Part shown: piece by piece, positions 1 to 14,414 of the stretch
Numbering within the stretch: the stretch's first letter is position 1
Layout: each line of letters starts with the position of its first letter
Source of the DNA: Trematomus loennbergii
Taxonomy: Eukaryota > Chordata > Actinopteri > Perciformes > Nototheniidae
Direction: 5' to 3'
Assembly (NCBI GenBank): GCA_012861695.1
Contig: JAAOOA010000652.1
Span: forward strand, 154,001 to 218,000
DNA: 64,000 nt
Position numbers and translations under genes: made by a program
Notes under the pieces: model-generated
Database searches by the model: none
The model's input: only the letters and a program-made list of their open reading frames with translations
Told to the model about the DNA's origin: nothing

Positions 1-3000
1 TCTTTAAAGTAGAGACACTACATACTGATATACGCCTGAACATCAGCAGGAGAGGACTCTTTAAAGTAGAGACACTACATACTGATATTCACCTGAACAT
101 CAGCAGGAGAGGACTCTTTAAAGTAGAGACTATACATACTGATATACACCTGACATCAGCAGGAGAGGACTCTTTAAAGTAGAGACACTACATACTGATA
201 TACACCTGAACACAGCAGGAGAGGACTCTTTAAAGTAGAGACACTACATACTGATATACTCCTGACATCAGCAGGAGAGGACTCTTTAAAGTAGAGACAC
301 TACATACTGATATACACCTGAAACATCAGCAGGATAGGACTCTTTAAAGTAGAGACACTACATACTGATATACACCTGAACATCAGCAGGAGAGGACTCT
401 TTAAAGTAGAGAAACTACATACTGATATATACCTGAACATCAGCAGGAAAGGACTCTTAAAGTAGAGACAATACATACTGATATACCTGAACATCAGCAG
501 GAGAGGACTCTTTAAAGTAGAGACACTACATACTGATATACACCTGAACATCAGCAGGAGAGGACTCTTTAAAGTAGAGACACTACATACTGATATACAC
601 CTGAACATCAGCAGGAGAGGACTCTTAAAGTAGAGACTATACATACTGATATACACCTGAACATCAGCAGGAGAGGACTTCTTTAAAGTAGAGACTCTAC
701 ATACTGATATACACCTGAACATCAGCAGGAGAGACTCTTTAAAGTACAGACACTACATACTGATATACACCTGAACATCAGCAGGAGAGGACTCTTTAAA
801 GTAGAGACTCTACATACTGATATACACCTGAACATCAGCAGGAGAGGACTCTTTAAAGTAGAGACTCTACATACTGATATACACCTGAACATCAGCAGGA
901 GAGGACTCTTTAAAGTAGAGACATACATACTGATATACACCTGAAACATCAGCAGGAGAGGACTCTTTAAAGTAGAGACACTACATACTGATATACACCT
1001 GAACATCAGCAGGAGAGGACTCTTTAAAGTAGAGACTATACATACTGATATACACCTGAACATCAGCAGGAGAGGACTCTTTAAAGTAGAGACTCTACAT
1101 ACTGATATACACCTGAACATCAGCAGGAGAGGACTCTTTAAAGTACAGACACTACATACTGATATACCTGAACATCAGCAGGAGAGGACTCTTTAAAGTA
1201 GAGACTCTACATATGAATACACCTGAACATCAGCAGGAGAGGACTCTTTAAAGTAGAGACTCTACATACTGATATACACCTGAACATCAGCAGGAGAGGA
1301 CTCTTTAAAGTAGAGACACTACATACTGATATACACCTGAACATCAGCAGGAGAGGACTCTTTAAAGTAGAGACACTACATACTGATATACACCTGAAAT
1401 CAGCAGGAGAGGACTCTTTAAAGTAGAGACACTACATACTGATATACACCTGAACATCAGCAGGAGAGGACTCTTTAAAGTAGAGACACTACATACTGAT
1501 ATACACCTGAACATCAGCAGGAGAGGACTCTTTAAAGTACAGACACTACATACTGATATACACCTTAACATCAGCAGGAGAGGACTCTTTAAAGTAGAGA
1601 CACTACATACTGATATACACCTGAACATCAGCAGGAGAGGACTCTTTAAAGTAGAGACTCTACATACTGATATACACCTGAACATCAGCAGGATAGGACT
1701 CTTTAAAGTAGAGACACTACATACTGATATACACCTGAACATCAGCAGGATAGGACTCTTTAAAGTAGAGACATACATACTGATATACACTGAACATCAG
1801 CAGGAGAGGACTCTTTAAAGTAGAGAAACTACATATTGATATATACCTGAACATCAGCAGGAAAGGACTCTTTAAAGTAGAGACACTACATACTGATATA
1901 CACCTGAACATCAGCAGGAGAGGACTCTTTAAAGTAGAGACTCTACATAATGATATACACCTGAACATCAGCAGGATATGACTCTTTAAAGTACAGACAC
2001 TACATACTGATATACACCTGAACATCAGCAGGAGAGGACTCTTTAAAGTAGAGAAAACTACATACTGATATACACCAGAACATCAGCAGGAGAGCACTCT
2101 TTAAAGTAGAGACACTACATACTGATATACACCTGAACATCAGCAGGAGAGGACTCTTTAAAGTAGAGACACTACATACTGATATACACCTGAACATCAG
2201 CAGGAGAGGACTCTTTAAAGTAGAGACACTACTACTGATATTCACCTGAACATCAGCAGGAGAGGACTCTTTCAAGTAGAGACACTACATACTGATATAC
2301 ACCTGAACATCAGCAGGATAGGACTCTTTAAAGTAGAGACACTACATACTGATATTCACCTGAACATCAGCAGAGAGGACTCTTTCAAGTAGAGACACTA
2401 CATACTGATATACACCTGAACATCAGCAGGATAGGACTCTTTAAAGTAGAGACACTACATACTGATATACACCTGAACATCAGCAGGAGAGGATCTTTAA
2501 AGTAGAGAAACTACATATGATATATACTGAACATCAGCAGAAAGGACTCTTTAAAGTAGAGACACTACATACTGATATACACCTGAACATCAGCAGGAGA
2601 GGACTCTTTAAAGTAGAGACTCTACATACTGATATTACACCTGAACATCAGCAGGATAGGACTCTTTAAAGTACAGACACTACATACTGATATACACCTG
2701 AACATCAGCAGGAGAGGACTCTTTAAGTAGAGAAACTACATACTGATATACACCAGAACATCAGCAGGAGAGCACTCTTTAAAGTAGAGACACTACATAC
2801 TGATATACACCTGAACATCAGCAGGAGAGGACTCTTTAAAGTAGAGGACACTACATACTGATATACACCTGAACATCAGCAGGAGAGGACTCTTTAAAGT
2901 AGAGACACTACATACTGATATTCACCTGAACATCAGCAGGAGAGGACTCTTTCAAGTAGAGACACTACATACTGATATACACCTGAACATCAGCAGGAAA

Positions 3001-6000
3001 TGACTCTTTAAAGTAGAGACACTACGTACTGATATACACCTGATCATCAGCAGGAGAGGACTCTTTCAAGTAGAGACACTACATACTGATATACACCTGA
3101 ACATCAGCAGGAGAGGACTCTTTAAAGTAGAGACACTACATACTGATATAACCTGAACATCAGCAGGAGAGGACTCTTTAAAGTAGAGACTATACATACT
3201 GATATACACCTGAACATCAGCAGGAGAGGACTCTTTAAAGTAGAGACTCTACATACTGATATACACCTGAACATCAGCAGGAGAGGACTCTTTAAATAGG
3301 AGACACTACATACTGATATACACCTGAACATCAGCAGGAGAGGACTCTTTAAAGTACAGACACTACATACTGATATACACCTGAACATCAGCAGGAGAGG
3401 ACTCTTAAAGTAGAGACTCTACATACTGATATACACCTGAACATCAGCAGGAGAGGACTCTTAAAGTAGAGACTCTACATACTGATATACACTGAACATC
3501 AGCAGGATTGGACTCTTTAAAGTACAGACACTACATACTGATATACACCTGAAAATCAGCAGGAGAGGACTCTTTAAAGTAGAGACTCTACATACTGATA
3601 TACACCTGAACATCAGCAGGAGAGGACTCTTTAAAGTAGAGACTCTACATACTGATATACACCTGAACATCAGCAGGAGAGGACTCTTTAAAGTAGAGAC
3701 ACTACATACTGATATACACCTGAACATCAGGCAGGGAGGACTCTTAAAGTAGAGACACTACATACTGATATACACCTGAACATCAGCAGGAGAGGACTCT
3801 TTAAAGTAGAGGACACTACATACTGATATACACCTGAACATCAGCAGGAGAGGACTCTTTAAAGTAGAGACATACATACTGATATACACCTGAACATCAG
3901 CAGGAGAGGACTCTTTAAAGTACAGACACTACATACTGATATACACCTTAACATCAGCAGGAGAGGACTCTTTAAAGTAGAGACACTACATATGATATAC
4001 ACCTGAACATCAGCAGGAGAGGACTCTTTAAAGTAGAGACTCTACATATGATATACACCTGAACATCAGCAGGATAGGATCTTTAAAGTAGAGACACTAC
4101 ATACTGATATACACCTGAACATCAGCAGGAGAGGACTCTTTAAAGTAGAGAAAACTACATACTGATATACACCTGAACATCAACAGGAGAGGACTCTTTA
4201 AAGTAGAGACACTACATACTGATATACACCTGAACATCAGCAGGATAGGACTCTTTAAAGTAGAGACACTACATACGATATACACCTGAACATCAGCAGA
4301 GAGGACTCTTTAAAGTAGAGAAACTACATATTGATATATACCTGAACATCAGCAGGAAAGGACTCTTTAAAGTAGAGACACTACATACTGATATACACCT
4401 GAACATCAGCAGGAGAGGACTCTTTAAAGTAGAGACTCTACATACTGATATACACCTGAACATCAGCAGGATATGACTCTTTAAAGTACAGACACTACAT
4501 ACTGATATACACCTGAACATCAGCAGGAGAGGACTCTTTAAAGTAGAGAAACTACATACTGATATACACCAGAACATCAGCAGGAGAGCACTCTTAAAGT
4601 AGAGACACTACATACTGATATACACCTGAACATCAGCAGGAGAGGACTTTTAAAGTAGAGACACTACATACTGATATACACCTGACATCAGCAGGAGAGG
4701 ACTCTTTAAAGTAGAGACACTACATACTGATATACACCTGAACATCAGCAGGAGAGGACTCTTTAAAGTAGAGGACACTACATATGATATTCACCTGAAA
4801 CATCAGCAGGAGAGGACTCTTTCAAGTAGAGACACTACATACTGATATACACCTGAACATCAGCAGGAAATGACTCTTTAAAGTAGAGACAACTACGTAC
4901 TGATATACACCTGATCATCAGCAGGAGAGGACTCTTTCAAGTAGAGACACTACATACTGATATACACCTGAACATCAGCAGGAGAGGACTCTTTAAAGTA
5001 GAGACACTACATACTGATATACACCTGAACATCAGCAGGAGAGGACTCTTTAAAGTAGAGACTATACATACTGATATACACCTGAACATCAGCAGGAGAG
5101 GACTCTTTAAAGTAGAGACTCTACATACTGATATACACCTGAACATCAGCAGGAGAGGACTCTTTAAAGTAGAGACATACATACTGATATACACTGAACA
5201 TCAGCAGGAGAGGACTCTTTAAAGTACAGACACTACATACTGATATACACCTGAACATCAGCAGGAGAGGACTCTTTAAAGTAGAGACTCTACATACTGA
5301 TATACACCTGAACATCAGCAGGAGAGGACTCTTTAAAGTAGAGACTCTACATACTGATATACACCTGAACATCAGCAGGATTGGACTCTTTAAAGTACAG
5401 ACACTACATACTGATATACACCTGAAAAATCAGCAGGAGAGGACTCTTTAAAGTAGAGACTCTACATACTGATATACACTGAACATCAGCAGGAGAGGAC
5501 TCTTTAAAGTAGAGACACTACATACTGATATACACCTGAACATCAGCAGGAGAGGACTCTTTAAAGTAGAGACTCTACATACTGATATACACCTGAACAT
5601 CAGCAGGAGAGGACTATTTAAAGTAGAGACTATACATACTGATATACACCTGAACATCAGCAGGATAGGACTCTTTAAAGTAGAGACACTACATACTGAT
5701 ATACACCTGAAACATCAGCAGGACAGGACTCTTTAAAGTACAGAAACTACATACTGATATATACCTGAACATCAGCAGGAAAGGACTCTTTAAGTAGAGG
5801 GGACTCTACATACTGATATACACCTGAACATCAGCAGGAGAGGACTCTTTAAAGTAGAGACACTACATACTGATATACACCTGAACATCAGCAGGAGAGG
5901 ACTCTTTAAAGTAGAGACACTACATACTGATATACACCTGAACATCAGCAGGAAATGACTCTTTAAAGTAGAGACACTACATACTGATATACACCTGAAC

Positions 6001-9000
6001 ATCAGCAGGAGAGGACTCTTAAAGTAGAGACACTACATACTGATATACACCTGAACATCAGCAGGAGAGGACTCTTTAAAGTAGAGACACTACATACTGA
6101 TATACACCTGAACATCAGCAGGAGAGGACTCTTTAAAGTAGAGACACTACATACTGATATACACCTGAACATCAGCAGGAGAGGACTCTTTAAAATAGAG
6201 AAACTACATACTGATATACACCTGAACATCAGCAGGAGAGGACTCTTTAAAGTAGAGACACTACATACTGATACACCTGAACATCAGCAGGAGAGGACTC
6301 TTTAAAGTAGAGACACTACATACTGATATACACTGAACATCAGCAGGAGAGGACTCTTTAAAGTAGAGACTCTACATACTGATATACACCTGAACATCAG
6401 CAGAAGAGGACTCTTTAAAGTAGAGACACTACATACTGATATACACCTGAACATCAGCAGGAGAGGACTCTTTAAAGTAGAGACTCTACATACTGATATA
6501 CACCTGAACATCAGCAGGATAGGACTCTTTAAAGTACAGACACTACATACTGATATCCACCTGAACATCAGCAGGAGAGGACTCTTTAAAGTAGAGACAC
6601 TACATACTGATATACACCTGAACATCAGCAGGAAAGGACTCTTTAAAGTAGAGACACTACATACTGATATACACCTGAACATCAGCAGGAGAGGACTCTT
6701 TAAAGTAGAGACACTACATACTAATATACACCTGAAACATAGCAGGAGAGGACTCTTTAAAGTAGAGACACTACATACTGATATACACCTGAACATCAGC
6801 AGGAAATTACTCTTAAAGTAGAGACACTACATACTGATACACACCTGAACATCAGCAGGAGAGGACTCTTTAAAGTAGAGACTCTACATACTGATATACA
6901 CCTGAACATCAGCAGGAGAGGACTCTTTAAAGTAGAGACTATACATACTGATATACACCTGAACATCAGCAGGATAGGACTCTTTAAAGTAGAGACACTA
7001 CATACTGATATACACTGAACATCAGCAGGACAGACTCTTTAAAGTACAGAAACTACATACTGATATATACCTGAACATCAGCAGGAAAGGACTCTTTAAA
7101 GTAGAGATCTACATACTGATATACACCTGAACATCAGCAGGAGAGGACTCTTTAAAGTAGAGACACTACATACTGATATACACCTGAACATCAGCAGGAG
7201 AGGACTCTTTAAAGTAGAGACACTACATACTGATATACACCTGAACATCAGCAGGAAATGACTCTTTAAAGTAGAGACACTACATACTGATATACACCTG
7301 AACATCAGCAGGAGGGACTCTTTAAATTAGAGACACTACATACTGATATACACCTGAACATCAGCAGGAGAGGACTCTTTAAAGTAGAGACATACATACT
7401 GATATACACCTGAACATCAGCAGGAGAGGACTCTTTAAAGTAGAGACACTACATACTGATATACACCTGAACATCAGCAGGAGAGGACTCTTAAAGTAGA
7501 GACACTACATACTGATATTACACCTGAACATCAGCAGGAGAGGACTCTTTAAATAGAGAAACTACATACTGATATACACCTGAACATCAGCAGGAGAGGA
7601 CTCTTTAAAGTAGAGACACTACATACTGGATATACACCTGAACATCAGCAGGAGAGGACTCTTTAAAGTAGAGACACTACATACTGATATACACCTGAAC
7701 ATCAGCAGGAGAGGACTCTTTAAAGTAGAGACTCTACATACTGATATACACCTGAACATCAGCAGAAGAGGACTTTTAAGTAGAGACACTACATACTGAT
7801 ATACACCTGAACATCAGCAGGAGAGGACTCTTTAAAGTAGAGACTCTACATACTGATATACACCTGAACATCAGCAGGATAGGACTCTTTAAAGTACAGA
7901 CACTACATACTGATATCCACCTGAACATCAGCAGGAGAGGACTCTTTAAAGTAGAGACACTACATACTGATAATACCCCTGAACATCAGCAGGAAAGGAC
8001 TCTTTAAAGTAGAGACACTACATACTGATATACACCTGAACATCAGCAGGAGAGGACTCTTTAAAGTAGAGACACTACATACTAATATACACCTGAACAT
8101 CAGCAGGAGAGGACTCTTTAAAGTAGAGACACTACATACTGATTATACACCTGAACATCAGCAGGAAATTACTCTTTAAAGTAGAGACACTACATACTGA
8201 TATACACCTGAACATCAGCAGGAGAGGACTCTTTAAAGTACAGAAACTACATACTGATATATACCTGAACATCAGCAGGAAAGGACTCTTTAAAGTAGAG
8301 ACTCTACATACTGAGATACACCTGAACATCAGCAGGAGAGGACTCTTTAAAGTAGAGACACTACATACTGATATACACCTGAACATCAGCAGGAGAGACT
8401 CTTAAAGTAGAGGACACTACATACTGATATACACCTGACACATCAGCAGGAAATGACTCTTTAAAGTAGAGACACTACATACTGATATACACCTGAACAT
8501 CAGCAGGAGAGGACTCTTTAAATTAGAGACACTACATACTGATATACACCTGAACATCAGCAGGAGAGGACTCTTTAAAGTAGAGACACTACATACTGAT
8601 ATACACCTGAACATCAGCAGGAGAGGACTCTTTAAAGTAGAGACACTACATACTGATATACACCTGAACATCAGCAGGAGAGGACTCTTAAAGTAGAGAC
8701 ACTACATACTGATATACACCTGAACATCAGCAGAAATTACTCTTTAAAGTAGAGACACTACATACTGATATACACCTGAACATCAGCAGGAGAGGACTCT
8801 AAAGTAGAGACCTATATACTGATATACACCTGAACATCAGCAGGAGAGGACTCTTTAAAGTAGAGACACTACATACTGATATACACCTGAACATCAGCAG
8901 GAGAGGACTCTTAAAGTAGAGACACTACATACTGATATACACCTGAACATCAGCAGGAGAGGGACTCTTTAAAGTAGAGACACTACATACTGATATACAC

Positions 9001-9310
9001 CTGAACATCAGCAGGAGAGGACTCTTTAAAGTAGAGACACTACATACTGATATACACCTGAACATCAGCAGGAGTGGACTCTTTAAAGTAGAGACTCTAC
9101 ATATGATATTCACCTGAACTTCAGCAGAAGAGGACTCTTTAAAGTAGAGACACTACATACTGATATACACCTGAACATCAGCAGGAGAGGACCCTTTAAA
9201 GTAGAGACACTACATACTGATATTCACCTGAACATCAGCAGGAGAGGACTCTTTAAAGTAGAGACATACATACTGATATACACCTGAACATCAGCAGGAG
9301 AGGACTCTTG
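1..9310. repeat. 57-bp tandem satellite array
   Basis: A 57-base unit (core CTCTTTAAAGTAGAGACAC, then TACATACTGATATACACCTG, then AACATCAGCAGGAGAGGA) repeats head to tail about 160 times and runs off the left edge. Many copies differ by single-base indels. Variant monomers with a GAAACTACAT...GATATATACC form recur near 410, 1825, 2510, 4320, 5745, 7045 and 8245, which suggests an imperfect higher-order repeat of roughly 1.2-1.3 kb in the right half. The same unit reappears at 58999-59640. Because 57 is divisible by three, long open frames on the - strand are by-products. Confidence 0.98.
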
Positions 9311-10831
9311 ACCCCTCTCACACTGACCATTCACCCTGATCTGTGTTTCATTAGAGGGTCAGTTAGCAGCATCTAGTGGACAGCTAGCAGAACTACACCC
9401 CCTCTCTCACTGTCTGGGCTCAGTCACTCTGAAGTGAATCTTTGCAGTCTGAGTACAACTCAGTTTAGAAACAGAGTATTTATCAGCAAAGGCATGTGGG
9501 TGAATAAAAACAGATATAATGACAGTCAGTGCTAAAGACATAGACCTCACTCTCATATCATAAGTTCTCTTTGTGTACAAGTTCCTCCTGAGTGGAAAAC
9601 TATTGCAGCACTTGTGTGGTGTGTGTGTGTATCTGTCTGTACAGAACTTTGGTCTGGAGGTTTTAAAGTGCTTTATCAATCATGACTTGTGACGTGTGTA
9701 CGCAGTTTAGCGTTTGTAGCTTGTTCTACAGATGTAGCACCTCATTTCGGACGCCCCTACCCATGTGGGTCCGTGATCTGCACGGGGTGGGCCCCTGCTG
9801 AAAGGAAAACCCCCCCGCAGGACTTGATACGCCCCTTGATAAATACATTTAATTATAATGAAACAGCTGCAATGCATCATGGATCCACCAGGGGGAGCAG
9901 TGACTAAAAAGCTGCCACAGTGGAACTGAAATAAACAGCTGATAGATCTACAGGTATCTGATATAGCGGATATTTGTTAAGATCCATATGTCACGGATAG
10001 GATCATATTCTGTGCTAAATAGAGACATGTAATCATTTACAAAACATCACCATGTTTTTATTTAACAAAATAATGTTGTTTAATCCACGTTGGCGTAAGT
10101 ACAAAACCATCGCTATGTTTTTTCATCAGACCGGCTCATACAAACGATTTGTAATCATCTCCTCACGATCATTTAATGTATCATATGTTCGCCGAATTGA
10201 AATGAATGCACTAATAAATGTGGTTTAATCCACGTTTACAACTACAAAAATAATCGGTTTGTTATTATATCACATCCGACGGGAGGAAACGCAGCACGGC
10301 TCTCACTACCGATTTTTAATCCTAATTTAATCATCATCTTCCTGATCATTTATGTTATGTTCGCCAAATTGACATGAAAGCACTGACAAATATGAATATA
10401 CTGTAGTCAACTTAATTAAAACTTTATTAACGTGCCCAACTCAGTAATTCACTAAAAATAGGTTTATTTTGAATGAAGCCTCGTCATCTCACCATGGGCA
10501 AGCGGGCTATAATATATTGTTAATAGTTTACTGTATTATTAGTGTTTAATATTACTGCTATAACAATCACACATTGAGTTGTTAAAATCAGACCGTTTTG
10601 TTTTTTAAATAGTCTGAATGAAACAGCAGCTCTCAGGTGATCAGCTGTGTGTTTACACACCTAATGGCCCATCAGCCACAGCTCTCTCCCCCCCCCCCCT
10701 GATCTTTCTTCTCCAGCAGTTAAGTTAACTGTAGGTTTGCATTTTAAATATATATTTTTCTTTGTGGGGTCTGCCCCAAAAAAACGTTTTAAGTCCTGAG
10801 AAAGTCAAATAAGACGGTGTGTAAAACTACA
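9311..10831. other. Intergenic stretch with a diverged internal duplication
   Basis: No gene is recognised. Segments around 10060-10230 and 10225-10400 resemble each other: both hold a TTTAATCCACGTT motif, a run beginning TTTGTAATC or TTTTTAATC, and a GTTCGCC(G/A)AATTGA motif. This looks like an old tandem duplication. A C-run lies near 10690. Confidence 0.4.
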
Positions 10832-10839
10832 CTGCCCAG

Positions 10840-12224
10840 CAGTGGCGGCCGGTCCATAGGGGCGCTAGGGGCGCCGCCCCACCTCTTCCCATATTAAAAA
10901 ATAAAAATAAAAATAAAAATAAAAAATATATTTAAAAAAATATATATATTTTTATTTTTTTTTTAATGAACAAGGTAAATATTATATAATTGGTATCAGT
11001 AAAATGTATGATCTACAATAAAATCTCGTTTAAAATTGTGTTACGATGTCTAAAGTTACTGATAAGTCACATGTTTCCTGCCTGGCCTTGCCCGTGTACC
11101 TTCTCTCGTCTGGGCGCTAAGAGAGGAGCCCTCAACCAGTGCAGCAGCAGCCACTAGCAGCTGACTGTTGCTATCTGTAACGTGTAAACTATGCCGCGAA
11201 AACATAATTTCAGCCAATCAGCGTCGTCAAATATGATGGTCACAGGGCTCCTACATGAGCGCCCGGTGCAGTCTGTGAGTTGTTTGGACTCGTATCCAAG
11301 GAGACAAAACAGGAAGCTGTCATACACTCTGGAAGCTACCATTTAGCAGCTAATGAAAACTCTGTTTTTGACATAAAAATTGAATTATGGATCATCAATC
11401 ATTTTTCAAAGTGACAGACACATTGGATTAATTTATGGATTAACCTTCAGCTGCGTTTTTCTCGTTTTTGATCAGAATTATTATTCTGCAAAAGGTGAGC
11501 ATATCTCCATGTTTTGCTACACAAAGCTACGTCGTGTGATGTCTGTATTTGCTTCCCCTGTCGCGAGTTCTGATCGCTCAGTGATGATACTTATATTTCT
11601 AGAATATGTGGAATCTCAGCTTGTAAACTTGTTTGTGCATATCCGATAAGTATATCGATTCATTTATACTTAGAGTGCGTTAGCATTTTTCCGCTCAGGG
11701 CTCATTTAGACGCTTCTTGTGAGACTTGTGTTTTGTTTCGGTAAACATGGTTCATATCATCAGTTAGATGCGTTTCCTCTGAGTAGGACACATGAATAGT
11801 TTATTACATTTTAAGAAGCCCTGAGACACAGTTTCGTGAGAAAAAAAACGGGGGGAAAAAAGCCCCTTAACAGGTTAAATGGGAATTAAATCAGTGTTCC
11901 CAAAGCACCGGTGTTCTGCAGTTTGTGTGGGCCTACTGTACTGTTGCACAGTTTATGCTGTAGAAACTATGTCCAGGACAAGGTGTTGGAAGTTTTGGAA
12001 GAATCATAGCTAACCACACTGAAGTTATGGAGGTATTGATCAGTCTTCTCATATTTTTAAGCCTCAAAATGTCCTTCTCCCCCCCTCTAACATCACCAGA
12101 AGTCATGATTTAAGGGTCTTTTCTCCAAAAAAATTACCGGGGGAGCATCCCCCGGACCCCTCTAGTATTGTTTGATCACCATTTCCACAGCCCCACCTAA
12201 AATATTTTCCACCAGCCGCCACTG
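10840..12224. mobile_element. Non-autonomous hAT-like element with 8-bp target duplication
   Basis: The left end begins CAGTGGCGGCCGG and the right end is the matching inverted end, ...CCGCCACTG. The element is flanked by a perfect 8-base direct repeat CTGCCCAG (10832-10839 and 12225-12232), which is the hallmark of hAT insertions. The 1385-bp body has A/T-rich runs near 10890-10960 and no transposase. A second copy lies at 54324-55671. An internal block (about 11430-11880) recurs alone and inverted at 25735-26175. Confidence 0.85.
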
Positions 12225-12319
12225 CTGCCCAGCCAACAGAAAGGAACCACTTTGATTGAACTAGGCCAGTAGGTAAGGACTCTCCACTGGATAATAACTG
12301 AAGTATAAAAGAAGACTGA

Positions 12320-12730
12320 AGTGATGGAGACCATGTTTGAAGGCAAACAAAAAGAGGAAATAACAGGTCAAATCAAGCAAATCCCCCTCTCAGATTCCAC
12401 AGCAACCAGAAGAACATAAATACTGGCTGATGATTTGATTAATCAGCTTTGTGATGGAATAGAAAATGCACAGTGCATTCCTTAGCTGTGGATGAGTCCA
12501 CTGACACCACTGACAATGCTCAGTTTGCTGGTTTTGTGAGTTTTGAAGATGAGGCAAAGGGGGAGTTTGTTGAAGATGTGTTGGGCCTGACGAACCTCAG
12601 TGGACACACAAGGGGGCAAGACATTTATAAAGCAATAATGGGAATGCTGAATGAAAGAGGGTGCAGCTGCCTTTATTCAACTGTGCAGCTCTCACACTGC
12701 GACTCTGAGGGATCAAGCACAGACACATAA
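12320..12730 (+). pseudogene. hAT transposase fragment
   Basis: The translation contains LAVDESTDTTDNAQF, the conserved 'DEST(D)' catalytic-core region of Charlie-like hAT transposases, followed by a stretch ending GHTRGQDIYKAI. The preceding bases encode the matching upstream part (QIKQIPLSDSTATRR) in other frames, interrupted by a stop and a frameshift. Only about 130 codons remain and no zinc finger or dimerisation domain is seen next to them. It lies just right of the non-autonomous hAT element but need not belong to it. Confidence 0.75.
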
Positions 12731-13137
12731 CAATGAAAACTGCTGCATACAGAGACTTTTTGTTTTTGCAACCTCGTGTTAAGAATCTTGTTGCAATTGT
12801 TTAAAAGTTTGAATGACCGTAATAAACGGACCTTTGTCTTATTAAAACTTTTTTTTTTTTACCTTTAAGATTTGTATTTGAGTACCCTGTCCTAGAGGGT
12901 AGGTCGGAAATAAAAAATAATTCAGATGGATTAACCCCATTTTGAATGTAACTCTAAATTGCAAATTAATAGTCTGTAGTTCAAACGACAAGTTTGTCTT
13001 TCAAAAGAGAACACATCATTTTTTACAATTTATTACTATTTACATTTGTCAGCTAAACATTGTCTAAACTGCTCCAAACCTTACATGAGAGTCCAGTCCT
13101 GAAGCTACCCAAGCATCAACGCCCAGACTAAGTCCTA
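12731..13137. other. No recognisable feature
   Basis: AT-rich sequence with an AATAAA near 12822 and a T-run near 12850. No coding similarity was recognised. Confidence 0.3.
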
Positions 13138-14062
13138 GGCTGAAGTCGAATAGTCCATTTAGCTTAGGAACCTTCCTAACGGAGTGAAATTACCCGGAAG
13201 TCCCTCAGTGGCAGCCATGATAAGTGCCGTTCGAATTCTCTAGATGAAAGGAAAGGAGGTTTCAAACTTCCTTTATAACCTCCTTTAGCTTAGGAACCAC
13301 TGGACCTCCTAACCGAAAGGAGAGGAGAAAATGCTGCCCCACAATGCCTTGCGGCCGCGGCATTTGAACGTTCATCAGTATTATAATCAAAAAGAGAAAT
13401 ATGAACGTTAGTTTTTACTGAAATGATCAAATAAAGTCAACATTTCACAGTCTTTACTGAGCTGTGTGGGGTTTGTTCAACTTTTAAAAGATGTTTGAAT
13501 GGTGATATACACAGTGATAGATGTTAAGGACTAACGTTTATAATAAATACATTTGTATTGATTTTAAGATCTTTTCATACAATCATACGTATTGGGATCA
13601 TTTGTATTAATGTGGACCGGAGGGAGAGGGTGATGAGCATAAGTTTCACTTTCCTTTTTTATTTCAATTCCAACTTTGGTCATGAAGAATATGTTTCTCT
13701 GTTGTCCCCGTTCATAAAGCATAACAGCATCAGAGCACGGTGCAGAGTCTCTAGATGAGTTTACAGTAGTCCCTCGTTCTTATTAAACATCCATGTTGTA
13801 GTCTGCTGTATAGAAAACTGTAGTTTCCATAGTTTCCCCACAGCAGCAGACGCACATTTATGACCTCCGCTGGCGCATCATAAACACGTCGGATAGTGAG
13901 AGTGCAGTCGGATTCTCTAAAGTACCGCAGTCTCTTCTCCTAAGTCCTTTTGAATTCTCCTATCCACTATCCCTTAACCCCGTGACCTTTCACTCAGAGG
14001 TCAAGGAATAGACGATATTGTTAGAACTTAGGAGCTGATTTTTGGACTATTCGACTGCAACC
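13138..14062. mobile_element. MITE with about 19-bp terminal inverted repeats
   Basis: The left end GGCTGAAGTCGAATAGTCC is matched in inverse by the right end (GGTTGCAGTCGAATAGTCC when reverse-complemented), 17 of 19 positions. A CTA trinucleotide abuts both ends and may be the target duplication. The short open frame inside (13558-13758) resembles nothing I know. The superfamily is uncertain; Harbinger or ISL2EU-like are candidates. Confidence 0.7.
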
Positions 14063-14414
14063 CTAGTGTAACCCCCGGTTACTAAGACACTGAGAAATAA
14101 CACTGAGTAACATGTCAACTTTATTTTAAGCAGGGATGCAAACTCATCAGGTATGAAAAAGGTGACAAGGATCCGAGCCCCCCGACCCCACGGAATATCG
14201 GCTTTAAAATGAGGAATAACAGGATGTTAGCAGTCAAAAAACTGAAGCAGTTAATAATAACAGAAACGCCAAAGAGTCACATCTAATAGAAATGTATAAA
14301 AGCATTTATTTTAATTGTGTAGCAGTCAGTTTATAATTTTGGCAGCACTGTTGAGCATTTTGAAAATGTATTGTCATGCCTCTGTGCAAGGCTTAGTCTT
14401 TCTATCTGTATAGC

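Noticed and set aside
300..9113. Many 60-160-codon open frames on the - strand reading MFRCISVCSVSTLKSPLLL-type repeats
   Set aside because: They are translations of the 57-bp satellite, whose length is divisible by three; frames break wherever a monomer has an indel. No promoter, start context or known protein supports them.
1..9310. Possible CRISPR-like or minisatellite-coded array
   Set aside because: Head-to-tail monomers without unique spacers, in an animal genome.
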